Counted from the first letter of the stretch, positions 45,263-52,962 are shown. The stretch: 64,000 bases of DNA from Blastococcus sp. PRF04-17 (GCF_023016265.1 NZ_CP095412.1:4464001-4528000), one strand, 5' to 3'. Program-made: numbers and translations. Notes: a model not told the origin generated them from the sequence alone.

Positions 45263-46486
45263 ATGGTGCGACTGGAGAACGGCCTGCTCCTGCTCGCCAA
45301 GGGCTACGGCTGGTTGCCCGACAAGCGCCGGGCACTGGGCCGGCGGACCGTGCCGACCCGGCTGGGCGGGATGCCGGCGTTCGGCATCGAGGGCCCGGAC
45401 GCCGCGCGGTTCCTCTACGACGAGGATCACGTGCTGCGGTCGCACGCCATCCCCGAGCCGGTGCAGGGCACGCTGTTCGGCAAGGGCGCCGTGCACACCC
45501 TCGACGGCGAGGAGCACCGGGTCCGCAAGGCCATGTTCGTCGCGCTGCTCATGCGCGAGGAGGGCATCGCCTCGCTGGTGCAGCGGGTGACCGAGGCCTG
45601 GGACGACGCCGCCGCCGAATGGGCCCGCCGCCCCTTCGTCGTGCTGTTCGGCGAGTCCGCGCAGGTGATCGCCGGCGCGGTGACCCGCTGGACCGGCGTC
45701 CCCGTGCGCGACGACGAGGTGCCGTCCCTGGCCCGCGACCTGCAGGCGATGGTCGACGGCTTCGCCACCGGCGGGCCCCGGCACTTCCGCGCGCGGCGGG
45801 CTCGCGGCCGTCGCGAGGCGTGGCTGGCGCAGCTCGTCCGCGACGTGCGGAGCGGGACGAGGACGGTGCCTGAGGACTCCGCGGTGGCCGTGGTCGCCGA
45901 TCACCGGGACGCCGATGGCGCGCAGCTGGACTCCCGCGTGGCGGCCGTCGAGCTGCTCAACATCATCCGGCCCACGACCGCGATCAGCTGGTTCGTCGCC
46001 TTCTCGGCGCACGCCCTCATCCGCTGGCCGGAGGTGCGCAAGCGGCTGGCCGACGGCGACCCGGCCTTCGCCGAGGCCTTCGCCCACGAGGTGCGCCGGT
46101 TCTACCCGTTCGCTCCGTTCATCGGCGGCCGGGCGGCACAGCAGCTCGAGTGGGACGGCGAGCCGATCCCGGAGAACGCGATGGTGCTGCTGGACCTGTA
46201 CGGGCAGAACCACGACGCCGACCTGTGGGGCGACCCGTACGCGTTCCGGCCGGAGCGCTTCCTCGGCCGACAGATCGGGGAGTTCGAGCTGGTGCCGCAG
46301 GGCGCCGGCGAGCCGCGCACCAACCACCGCTGCCCGGGAGAGCAGATCACCGTGGCGGTGCTGTCGGCGCTGGCCGTCCGGCTGGCCCGGCTGGAGTTCG
46401 ACGTGCCCGAGCAGGACCTGTCGATCTCGCTGCGCCGGATCCCCGCGAAGCCGGCCAGCGGCGTCGTGCTCAGGGTGCGGGGCTAA
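45263..46486 (+). CDS. CYP152-family fatty-acid peroxygenase/decarboxylase P450
   Basis: A 407-aa cytochrome P450. The heme ligand is Cys357 in NHRCPGEQ. The CYP152 hallmark RP is present as Arg236-Pro237 in NIIRPTTAISWF; that Arg binds the fatty-acid carboxylate and substitutes for the usual acid/alcohol pair. In the distal pocket, Phe72 and His78 (LFGKGAVHTLDG) align with Phe79 and His85 of OleT-JE, whereas BSbeta-type hydroxylases have Gln there. This favours a decarboxylase making terminal alkenes using hydrogen peroxide, though other His-type CYP152s mainly hydroxylate. The start is ATG 45263. A hairpin at 46503 follows. Confidence 0.88.
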   Translation: MVRLENGLLLLAKGYGWLPDKRRALGRRTVPTRLGGMPAFGIEGPDAARFLYDEDHVLRSHAIPEPVQGTLFGKGAVHTLDGEEHRVRKAMFVALLMREEGIASLVQRVTEAWDDAAAEWARRPFVVLFGESAQVIAGAVTRWTGVPVRDDEVPSLARDLQAMVDGFATGGPRHFRARRARGRREAWLAQLVRDVRSGTRTVPEDSAVAVVADHRDADGAQLDSRVAAVELLNIIRPTTAISWFVAFSAHALIRWPEVRKRLADGDPAFAEAFAHEVRRFYPFAPFIGGRAAQQLEWDGEPIPENAMVLLDLYGQNHDADLWGDPYAFRPERFLGRQIGEFELVPQGAGEPRTNHRCPGEQITVAVLSALAVRLARLEFDVPEQDLSISLRRIPAKPASGVVLRVRG

Positions 46487-46502
46487 TTCTGCGATCGACA
46501 AG

Positions 46503-46534
46503 GGGTGCCCATGAAGGCGGCCTATGGGACACCC
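46503..46534 (+). terminator. Hairpin after the P450 gene
   Basis: GGGTGCCCAT (46503-46512) pairs with ATGGG-A-CACCC (46524-46534) with one bulged A and an 11-nt loop. It begins 16 bp after the P450 stop. Confidence 0.6.
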
Positions 46535-46729
46535 GCGCCTGCGACAACGGCCGAAGGAGGCTTGGTAAGGCGCTGCACTCGTACGGCGAAGTCACCGTGC
46601 CGGTTGGATCGCCGAGATGGGCATGCCCTCCCCGTTCGCGTCGCCCGGGGACGAGGCAAGCTTCCCGCCTGGGATGCTGCCGAGCGCACGGCCCCGGGTG
46701 TCCACGGGCGGCTGCGCCAAGATGGGCGG

Positions 46730-47722
46730 GTGGCCAGCAAGTCAGTCCCTGAGGCGATCCGCGCGACTGTGGGAGCCCTGCCCTCTAGCAAGAAGCAACT
46801 CAAGAAGCTTGGTCAACGTCTCGTCGATGGGACAGCGACTGCCGAAGATCAGGAATCATATAACCAAACGATCGCATTCTACGACGATCTACAAGCAGCC
46901 ACCGTGAATGCCCTAGTTCACATTCCCTGGGAAAAGGTCGCAAAGGCTCCTGGGGAAGTCATTGTCGCCGGTCGCGCGAAGACTTTGGACACGCTCTTGC
47001 AGAAGTTGGAGCGCACGCCGGAGATCGGCTTTGCCAACGTGCGCGATGTGGCTGGCGTCCGCGTCGTGGGTGACTTCACCCTGGCTGAGCAGGACGTCGT
47101 GGTGGGAGTGATCAAGCGAGTGTTCCAGTGCCCCGACGCCCAAATTATTGATCGCCGGGCGCAGCCCGAGGCTGGATACAGAGCAGTGCATGTAGTCCTC
47201 CCGCTGTGCGGAGTCCACGTCGAGGTCCAAGTCCGCACTCGCCTGCAGCACCACTGGGCCGAGCTGTTCGAACGGCTGGCAGACCAGTGGGGACGTCAGA
47301 TCCGCTATGGAGGCGCCCCCGACCCGGGGGACTCCAGCGAGCTCGCCGAGACCCGCAAGGAGTTTGTCCACGACCTGCAGCAGGCGAGTGTCGAGGTGAT
47401 CGCGCCAATGGAAGAGACGCGGTCCAGCATCGATCTGCTGCGCCGCGCGGTGACGGGAGACGTCCAAAGCGACGACCCAATGCTCGAACGGATCGCGAGG
47501 ACGGCACCAGACATGACGATCACTTCAGAGGAGCTGCCAGACCTTCCGCCGGAGTTGGCCCACACGGGCAACCTCACCGCGGTACTGGACTGGGAGATGG
47601 CGAAGGCGCAAAGCCTCGCCAACCAATTGGGGGAATCTCTGCTGCAGTTCAGTGCGCTGCTTGCCGAAGACGAGGAGACGCAGGGTCCTCAGGCCTACGA
47701 TGAGGGGGTGACGCAGCCGTGA
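46730..47722 (+). CDS. Stand-alone RelA/SpoT synthetase-domain protein
   Basis: A 330-aa protein with a RelA/SpoT nucleotidyltransferase domain (about residues 75-190) and no HD hydrolase, TGS or ACT domain. Motifs match alarmone synthetases: VAGRAKTLDTLLQKLER, RDVAGVRVVGDF, EAGYRAVHVVL, VEVQVRT with the catalytic-type Glu165, and HHWAELFERLADQWG. Flanking helices at 15-60 and 205-330 are probably regulatory. Start GTG 46730 after GGGCGG. Base composition is clearly less GC-rich than neighbours. It overlaps an 82-aa gene by 4 bp (GTGA). It could be a small alarmone synthetase or a toxSAS-type toxin; which is not decidable here. Confidence 0.85.
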   Translation: MASKSVPEAIRATVGALPSSKKQLKKLGQRLVDGTATAEDQESYNQTIAFYDDLQAATVNALVHIPWEKVAKAPGEVIVAGRAKTLDTLLQKLERTPEIGFANVRDVAGVRVVGDFTLAEQDVVVGVIKRVFQCPDAQIIDRRAQPEAGYRAVHVVLPLCGVHVEVQVRTRLQHHWAELFERLADQWGRQIRYGGAPDPGDSSELAETRKEFVHDLQQASVEVIAPMEETRSSIDLLRRAVTGDVQSDDPMLERIARTAPDMTITSEELPDLPPELAHTGNLTAVLDWEMAKAQSLANQLGESLLQFSALLAEDEETQGPQAYDEGVTQP

Positions 47723-47967
47723 GCAGTTTCCTGCTGGTCTACAACCGTCGAACCGGGCAACTGGAGCATGAGGAGTTCGCGGGGGAGCGAGGCCGTCGGC
47801 GTGCCCTCCGCCGACGCTTAGAACTTGAGCGAGACCGACCGAGCAAGGACATTGAGGTTGTCGTGCTGTCGGCCAACTCCATCGATCAGATCAAGCAAAC
47901 GCACGGACGGTACTTCCGGACAGCCAGTGGTCTTCTACGTGACACGGCCCAGCTGGACCAGGTGTAG
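47719..47967 (+). CDS. Small partner protein of the RelA/SpoT gene
   Basis: An 82-aa protein whose GTG overlaps the preceding stop by 4 bp, so the two are translationally coupled. It has an N-terminal beta hairpin (SSFLLVYNRRTGQLEHEEF), a very basic Arg-rich helix (RGRRRALRRRLELERDRP), a strand IEVVVLSANS and a final helix with QIKQTHGRYFRTASGLL. No family is recognised. Its size, coupling and charge fit an antitoxin or regulator of the synthetase, or an RNA-binding subunit; this is inference. Confidence 0.8.
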   Translation: MSSFLLVYNRRTGQLEHEEFAGERGRRRALRRRLELERDRPSKDIEVVVLSANSIDQIKQTHGRYFRTASGLLRDTAQLDQV

Positions 47968-48011
47968 CTCCTGGGGTCGGTAGCCCTCCAGCTCAGGCCG
48001 CTGTAGCCACG

Positions 48012-48045
48012 CGCTTCCGCGGAAGCGTCTGCCGGCATGTGCCGG
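48012..48045 (+). other. Two adjacent hairpins between the small genes
   Basis: CGCTTCCGCGGAAGCG (48012-48027) is a perfect 16-bp palindrome and CCGGCA-TG-TGCCGG (48032-48045) a second. They lie after the 82-aa gene and before the 57-aa gene, and could terminate the two-gene transcript. Confidence 0.55.
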
Positions 48046-48087
48046 GCGCCTTCTCAGCGAGCACATGTGAGGCGGTCTACTTCTGCC

Positions 48088-48261
48088 ATGTCGACATACG
48101 ACCGTGACATCGCCCGCCTCGAAGCCATGGCCGAGGACATTCGAGCGATCAGGGCCCGCACGTGCGAGCCCAAGAACCAAAGCAACCCTCGCTATCACGC
48201 GTTGTCCATGGCGGTGTCGGGCCTGTTAAAGGCTGTCGACGACATGCGTAAGGAGTCCTAG
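48088..48261 (+). CDS. 57-aa helical protein
   Basis: ATG 48088 to TAG 48261, read as two amphipathic helices (DRDIARLEAMAEDIRAIRAR and RYHALSMAVSGLLKAVDDMR) separated by a polar loop. It resembles small helical bundle or antitoxin-like proteins but no family is recognised. Codon use, with more A/T, matches the RelA/SpoT gene rather than the rest of the window, so it belongs to the same islet. The ribosome site (GAGGCGG) is 12 bp away and weak. Confidence 0.6.
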   Translation: MSTYDRDIARLEAMAEDIRAIRARTCEPKNQSNPRYHALSMAVSGLLKAVDDMRKES

Positions 48262-48300
48262 GAGTGTCGCGTGAGACGCGGTCTCCGACGCTCGGCCGCA

Positions 48301-48329
48301 GTGTCCCTGAGTGGGCCGCTCAGGGACAC
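48301..48329 (+). terminator. 11-bp perfect hairpin
   Basis: GTGTCCCTGAG (48301-48311) pairs perfectly with CTCAGGGACAC (48319-48329) around a 7-nt loop, 39 bp after the 57-aa gene. A related sequence (GTCCCTCAGTGGG and AGGGACAC) recurs near 48479-48503. Confidence 0.7.
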
Positions 48330-48377
48330 CAGCGTCGGGCCGGCTCTGAGGGCGGCTTCCGGGACCGCACCTGCTCC

Positions 48378-48442
48378 CCGAACATTGGGCGCTGAGGACC
48401 AGTTTTCAGGCCGGAAACGGGTACTTGGCGCCCACTGTTCGG
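48378..48442. repeat. 65-nt long inverted repeat
   Basis: CCGAACATTGGGCGC (48378-48392) and GCGCCCACTGTTCGG (48428-48442) match at 14 of 15 positions. Inside, GTTTTC and GGAAAC near 48402-48418 can form a second stem. The shape suggests a structured RNA, a recombination site or the remnant of a small mobile element. Confidence 0.7.
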
Positions 48443-48578
48443 CAGCCGGAGCAATCCGAGGGACGCTGCGACTCGGAGTCCCTCAGTGGGTGGACAGGGA
48501 CACCTCGCCCGCGCGGCTCGGGGCACCCCACGTAGAGGAGAGTCCCCGTGGGCACGGTGGCGGAGAAGTCCGACGCGG

Positions 48579-49373
48579 TCAGCGACGGGAGCCGGGAGGC
48601 GCGTCCCCGCTGACCGCCCAGCGCCCCGAGGGCAGGTCCATGGCCCAGATCGCCTGGCACAGCGTCGGGTATCCGAGAACCATCGCCATGGGCTCGGGGA
48701 GATCGGCCACGGCGACCACATGACCCGCGAAGGGGACCTCTGCGATCCGGTAGTCGCCCATGCGGCACACGTCCGTGGCCACCGTCGTCCCGGACGAGTC
48801 GGTCCCACGGGCGCTGCCCGGCGCGGTGAACAGCTGCTGATGCGAGGCCACCAGTCCCCGGTCGACCACCGTGACATCGGCACCGGTGTCCCACAGCGCC
48901 CGGACCACCCGTCCTCCGGGCAGGGTCACCGGCAGGTAGCAGTGCCCCCGCGGACCACGCTCGAGCGGCAGGTCGGGTGCCAGGTCTTCGGGCGCCGTCG
49001 CGTGCAGGCTCGCCGCCGGACCGTCGAGCAGGAGCCCGTGCGCACCGAGTACGTCCAGGCCCAGGAGCGAACGGGAACGCGCGCCGCCGGTGCGGAGCCG
49101 GGCAACCGTGCGCGGTCCGGCGGTGAGGCCCGGCACGGTGAGGTCCGGCAGGGCCACTCGCTCGACCGGGGCGCGGCCGAACAGACCCTCCGCCGTGTCC
49201 TGACCGACCAGGTTGGCCGGGACCAGACCGTCGGGGTCCGCGAGCTGCGTCGAGGGACTCCCGGTGTCCAGCACGAACGAGTGCGGCGCTCCGGCCACCG
49301 TCCCGTCGACGCAGAGCAGGGCGCACTCGTCGAACTCCGCATCGGGCTCGACCCGGAGCGGGACCGGCAGCAC
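48579..49373 (-). CDS. Aspartic protease-like protein with two DTG motifs
   Basis: A 264-aa protein holding two retropepsin-like halves, each with its own catalytic-type motif: FVLDTGSPST near residues 33-42 and ALWDTGADVTVVD near 158-170. Each half continues with the strand and Gly patterns of aspartyl proteases (LLGLDVLGAHGLLLDG, then MVLGYPTLCQAIWAMDL). No signal peptide is seen, so it is probably cytosolic. GTG 49373 begins 1 bp after the LuxR regulator stop, so it is part of the histidine kinase operon. Substrate unknown. Confidence 0.78.
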   Translation of the reverse strand: MLPVPLRVEPDAEFDECALLCVDGTVAGAPHSFVLDTGSPSTQLADPDGLVPANLVGQDTAEGLFGRAPVERVALPDLTVPGLTAGPRTVARLRTGGARSRSLLGLDVLGAHGLLLDGPAASLHATAPEDLAPDLPLERGPRGHCYLPVTLPGGRVVRALWDTGADVTVVDRGLVASHQQLFTAPGSARGTDSSGTTVATDVCRMGDYRIAEVPFAGHVVAVADLPEPMAMVLGYPTLCQAIWAMDLPSGRWAVSGDAPPGSRR

Positions 49374-49374
49374 G

Positions 49375-50037
49375 TCAGCCGCCGGGGGCGGGGCCGAGGC
49401 CGGCGTCGCGGGCCAGCGCCACGGCCTCGGCGCGGCTGGCGGCGTGCAGCTTGGTGAGCACGTCGGAAACGCGGTTGCGCACGGTCTTCTCGCTCAGGAA
49501 CAGCCGGGTCGCGATCGCCGCGTTCGGCAGCCCGTGCGCGACCAGGTCGAGCACCTCCCGCTCGCGGTCGGTCAGCTCCGGGAAGGGGATTGCGGTCGAC
49601 CGACCGCGCGACGACGCGAAGAACGCCAGCACCCGGTCGGCGATCCGCGGCCCGAACACCGCCTCGGACCGCGCCGCGGCACGCACGGCGCGGGCGATGT
49701 CGGCGCCCTCGCTCTCCTTGAGCAGGTAGCCGCGGGCACCGGCCCGCAGGGCGGCGAACACCGAGTCGTCGTCGTCGCTCATCGTCAGCACGACCACCGC
49801 CGTCTCCGGCTGGGTGGCCGCGATCGTCGCCGTCGCCGGCACCCCGCCACCGCCGGGCATCCGCAGATCCATGAGGACGACGTCCGGGCGCAGCTCGCGG
49901 GCGACGGCGACCGCCGCCTCGCCGTCCGCGGCCGTGCCCACCACGTCGATGTCCTCGGCGTCGTCCAGCGCGTCGGCGACCCCGTCGCGGTAGACGGGAT
50001 GGTCGTCGACGACCACCACCCGGATCGGTGCGCTCAC
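49375..50037 (-). CDS. NarL/LuxR-type response regulator
   Basis: A 220-aa regulator. The receiver domain has the acidic pair VVDDHPVY, phosphoacceptor Asp in VVLMDLRMPG, and Lys in YLLKESEGA. The C-terminal HTH is LTDREREVLDLVAHGLPNAA to LFLSEKTVRNRVSDVLTKL. GTG 50037 overlaps the histidine kinase stop by 4 bp. Targets are unknown; the neighbouring hemerythrin gene and the downstream protease are candidates. Confidence 0.95.
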   Translation of the reverse strand: MSAPIRVVVVDDHPVYRDGVADALDDAEDIDVVGTAADGEAAVAVARELRPDVVLMDLRMPGGGGVPATATIAATQPETAVVVLTMSDDDDSVFAALRAGARGYLLKESEGADIARAVRAAARSEAVFGPRIADRVLAFFASSRGRSTAIPFPELTDREREVLDLVAHGLPNAAIATRLFLSEKTVRNRVSDVLTKLHAASRAEAVALARDAGLGPAPGG

Positions 50038-52085
50038 CGGGCCGCCAGCGGGAGGAGGGCCCGGACCGTCGTGCCCTCACCGGGTGCGGTGCGCACGTCC
50101 AGGCTGCCGCCGAGCTCGGCGGCCCGCTCGCGCATCGACGTCGTCCCCACCCCCGGGACGGCGTCGGCCGGCACGCCGCGGCCGTCGTCGCTGATCTCCA
50201 CGAGCAGATCGTCGCCGGACACCCGCAGCCCGACCGTGCAGGTGGCGGCCTCGGCGTGGCGCACGGCGTTGGCCACGGCCTCGGTGGCGATGCGGTACGC
50301 GGCCACCTCCACGGCGGCGCGCAGCGGGGGCAGCGCCTCCGCCTCGACGGTGACGCGGGCCTCGTCCGCCGTCCCGACCGGGCCACCGGCGCCGACCGGC
50401 AGCCGGTAGGCGGCGACGTGCTCGCGCAGCGCCGCGACCAGGCCGAGCTCGTCCAGCGCCGGAGGCCGGAGGTCGTCGACCGCCCGGCGCACCGCGGCCA
50501 CGGTGCGGCGCATCTGGTCGCGCAGCCGGCCGGCCACCGCCGCCATCTCCGGGTCGCCGGACAGCTTCCCCGCCAGCCGCTCCAGCTGCAGCGCCATGCC
50601 GGCGAGCTCGGGCCCCACGCCGTCGTGCAGGTCGTGCCGCAGCCGGCGACGCTCCTCCTCCCGCCCGGCGACGATCCGCTCGCGGCTGGCCTGCAGGTCG
50701 GCGACCAGCCCGGCGGCCCAGACGAACGCCGCGGCGCGGCGGGCGGCGAGGTCGAGGGCGTCCCGCTCCGACCGGCGCCACCGCTCGCCGGGGAACCGGT
50801 GCGTCACCCGCAGGACGCCGACCTCGCGGCCCAGCGAGGTCAGCGGCAGGTCGTCCGCGCCGCCCTCCACGCGCGCCTCGCCGGTCGAGCTCACGGCCGG
50901 TAGCCGGGGGTCGGCGGGCAGCACCTCGACGCGCGGCAGCCGAAGCGCCCGGGCCAGCTCGTCGGCCAGCGCCTGCATCGCCTCGGCGGGGGCGCTCACC
51001 GAGTCCAGCGACGTACCGAGGCGGGTGGCGACGGCCATCGGGTCGCGGCGCTCCCCGTAGAGCAGCCGGTCGACCGCCCGCTGCGCCCGCTCCCACCCCG
51101 CCGCCGCGGCCAGGGCGGCCAGGGCGGCCACGACGACGGCGATCCGCCGCTCGCCGGCGCTCAGCTCACCGACGACCGCGACCACCACGGCGTAGGCCAC
51201 CAGCAGGAGGACCGACAGGAGGCTGAACACCAGCGCGCGGCCGACGACCAGACCGACGTCGAACAGGCCGTGCCGCAGCACGGCCACCGCCACGGCCACC
51301 GGGACCGCGGCAAAACCGACGGCGAACAGGAGGCTGGAGACCACCGGCAGGTCGATGACGATCGAGGCGATGGAGCAGACGAACAGCACCGATTCGCCCA
51401 GCAGCAGCCACTGCAGCCGGGTGCGGACCACGCCTGCGGCGCGCCGCATCCGGACGAACTGGGCGGCGACGCCGACCGCACCGCCGACCAGGAAGCAGCC
51501 GATCGAACTGATCAGCAGCAGCGCGTTGATCCAGATCGGCCCGGCCAGCGGGTTTCCCCGGTCCGGCACGTAGTCGATCGGGCCGCCGCGGAACATCGCG
51601 GCGAGGATGCCGAGCACGACCAGCGCGCCGAGTGCCCGGGCCACTCCCGTCCACCGTGCGGAGGGGAGCCGGCCGTCCGGGAAGTACAGCGGCACCAACG
51701 CGACGATGACGTAGTACGGCACGAACCCCCACGCGGCCAGCCACAGGGCGAACGACTGGAGGCCGGTCGGGTCGGCGCCGGCGTCCAGGGTGAGGACGGC
51801 GTACTCGCCGGCGAGCAGGTAGGGGCCGGTGAGCGCGCTGACCATGAGCAGCCAGCCGACCCGGTTGCCCGGCTGGCGGGCGAGCACCAGGGCGGCGACC
51901 AGCGGGTAGAGCGTGCCCAGGGTCGCGTCACCGGCGTCGACCGGGCGACCCCGCTCGAGCAGGGCTCCCAGGGCCACCGCCGCCAGCGTGCAGCCGACGC
52001 CGAGCAGCGCGAGCGCCCCCGGCAGCCAGCGGGGGACGCCGGGGGCGGGGGAGCGGCGGTCCGTCGCACCCGGCACGGCGGACAT
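50034..52085 (-). CDS. Membrane sensor histidine kinase (HisKA_3 type)
   Basis: A 683-aa kinase. Residues about 20-330 carry eight to ten membrane segments, without a large external domain. A GAF-like region follows (about 350-460). The phospho-acceptor helix is RRRLRHDLHDGVGPELAGMA and the ATPase domain has EAVANAVRHA, VEISDDGRGVP and GVGTTSMRERAAELGGSL. This intramembrane architecture resembles NarL-type kinases that sense membrane state. It is the first gene of the kinase, regulator, protease operon. Confidence 0.95.
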   Translation of the reverse strand: MSAVPGATDRRSPAPGVPRWLPGALALLGVGCTLAAVALGALLERGRPVDAGDATLGTLYPLVAALVLARQPGNRVGWLLMVSALTGPYLLAGEYAVLTLDAGADPTGLQSFALWLAAWGFVPYYVIVALVPLYFPDGRLPSARWTGVARALGALVVLGILAAMFRGGPIDYVPDRGNPLAGPIWINALLLISSIGCFLVGGAVGVAAQFVRMRRAAGVVRTRLQWLLLGESVLFVCSIASIVIDLPVVSSLLFAVGFAAVPVAVAVAVLRHGLFDVGLVVGRALVFSLLSVLLLVAYAVVVAVVGELSAGERRIAVVVAALAALAAAAGWERAQRAVDRLLYGERRDPMAVATRLGTSLDSVSAPAEAMQALADELARALRLPRVEVLPADPRLPAVSSTGEARVEGGADDLPLTSLGREVGVLRVTHRFPGERWRRSERDALDLAARRAAAFVWAAGLVADLQASRERIVAGREEERRRLRHDLHDGVGPELAGMALQLERLAGKLSGDPEMAAVAGRLRDQMRRTVAAVRRAVDDLRPPALDELGLVAALREHVAAYRLPVGAGGPVGTADEARVTVEAEALPPLRAAVEVAAYRIATEAVANAVRHAEAATCTVGLRVSGDDLLVEISDDGRGVPADAVPGVGTTSMRERAAELGGSLDVRTAPGEGTTVRALLPLAAR

Positions 52086-52192
52086 CCTGCCCCGCGCGGT
52101 CCCTGCCCGGTATCCCAGTCGCTCTCAAGTCCTCTTCAAGAGGAGCCCGTGACAGTGCGGGTGGACGACCCGACGACACCGATGAGGACCAG

Positions 52193-52912
52193 ATGACCAG
52201 CACGAACACGACGACCCAGCTGCTGCTCCCGGGGCAGGCCGCCGCGCCGGAGGGCCCGATCGACCTGACCCCGATGTGGCTGATGCACCACGCCTTCCGT
52301 CGCGATCTCGCCGCGTTCGCCGCCGCTGCCCAAACCACGCCGCTCGACGACCGCGCGACCTGGCAGGCGCTCTCCCAGCGGTGGCAGCGGTTCGCGAACG
52401 TCCTGCACCACCACCACAGCGGCGAGGACACCTACATCTGGCCCGTCCTGCTCGCCGCAGTCGACGAGGCCGGCGACCCGGCCGGACGGGAGACCCTCGA
52501 GGCGATGGAGGCCGAGCACGCGCAGATCGACCCGCTGCTCGAGCGGTGCGCCCGCGGCTTCGCGGCCCTCGGGCGTCGCGGCGACGCGGCGGCCCGCGCC
52601 GAACTCGCCGAGTGCGTGGCGACGACCCGTGAGCGGCTGGCCGCCCACCTCGGGCACGAGGAGCGCGACGCCATGGCCCTCGTGCAGCGTCTGCTGACCC
52701 CCGAGGCCTGGCACGCCCTGGACAAGCAGATCGGCTCGGGCTACCCGGTGCGCGAGGTTCCCTTCACCCTGGCCTGGGTGCTGCACGGGCTGCCGGCCGA
52801 CGCGCTGCCGCGAGCGAAGGCCTTCCTCGGGACGCCGGCGTACACGCTCGCCACCGTCGTGTTCCGCCGCGGCTTCGAACGCGGGGAGCGGGCCGCCTTC
52901 CGGTACGCGTGA
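52193..52912 (+). CDS. Hemerythrin-like HHE domain protein
   Basis: A 239-aa protein with an N-terminal hemerythrin four-helix domain. Probable iron ligands are in LMHHAFRRDL, VLHHHHSGEDTYIWP, EAEHAQIDPLLE and HLGHEERDAMALVQ. The C-terminal 80 residues (GYPVREVPFTLAWVL onward) are typical of a larger actinobacterial HHE group. It may bind oxygen, nitric oxide or iron. It diverges from the histidine kinase operon across 107 bp. Confidence 0.85.
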   Translation: MTSTNTTTQLLLPGQAAAPEGPIDLTPMWLMHHAFRRDLAAFAAAAQTTPLDDRATWQALSQRWQRFANVLHHHHSGEDTYIWPVLLAAVDEAGDPAGRETLEAMEAEHAQIDPLLERCARGFAALGRRGDAAARAELAECVATTRERLAAHLGHEERDAMALVQRLLTPEAWHALDKQIGSGYPVREVPFTLAWVLHGLPADALPRAKAFLGTPAYTLATVVFRRGFERGERAAFRYA

Positions 52913-52962
52913 GGGCCCGTCGGGGGTCGGTCCGGAGGGATGCCGGGGCGGCCCGGAAGTTC

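Larger units (their letters stand above)
48262..48578. other. 317-bp non-coding tract rich in inverted repeats
   Basis: No gene is supported between the 57-aa gene and the aspartic protease stop. The tract holds a clean terminator hairpin (48301-48329), a 65-nt structured inverted repeat (48378-48442), overlapping alternative stems around 48455-48484, and a diverged second copy of the terminator sequence near 48479-48503. It forms the right-hand edge of the AT-richer islet. Confidence 0.6.

Noticed and set aside
46550-46625. tRNA-like stretch (GGCTTGGTAAGGC, CTCGTAC loop, GGTTGGATC)
   Set aside because: It resembles D-arm, a CGT anticodon loop and a T-loop in order, but the anticodon stem and acceptor stem do not pair and the T-loop is wrong. 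Not called as a tRNA or an attachment site.
46505-46729. 75-codon N-terminal extension of the RelA/SpoT protein
   Set aside because: The stretch overlaps the P450 terminator hairpin and has no coding character; GTG 46730 precedes the first family-like residues.
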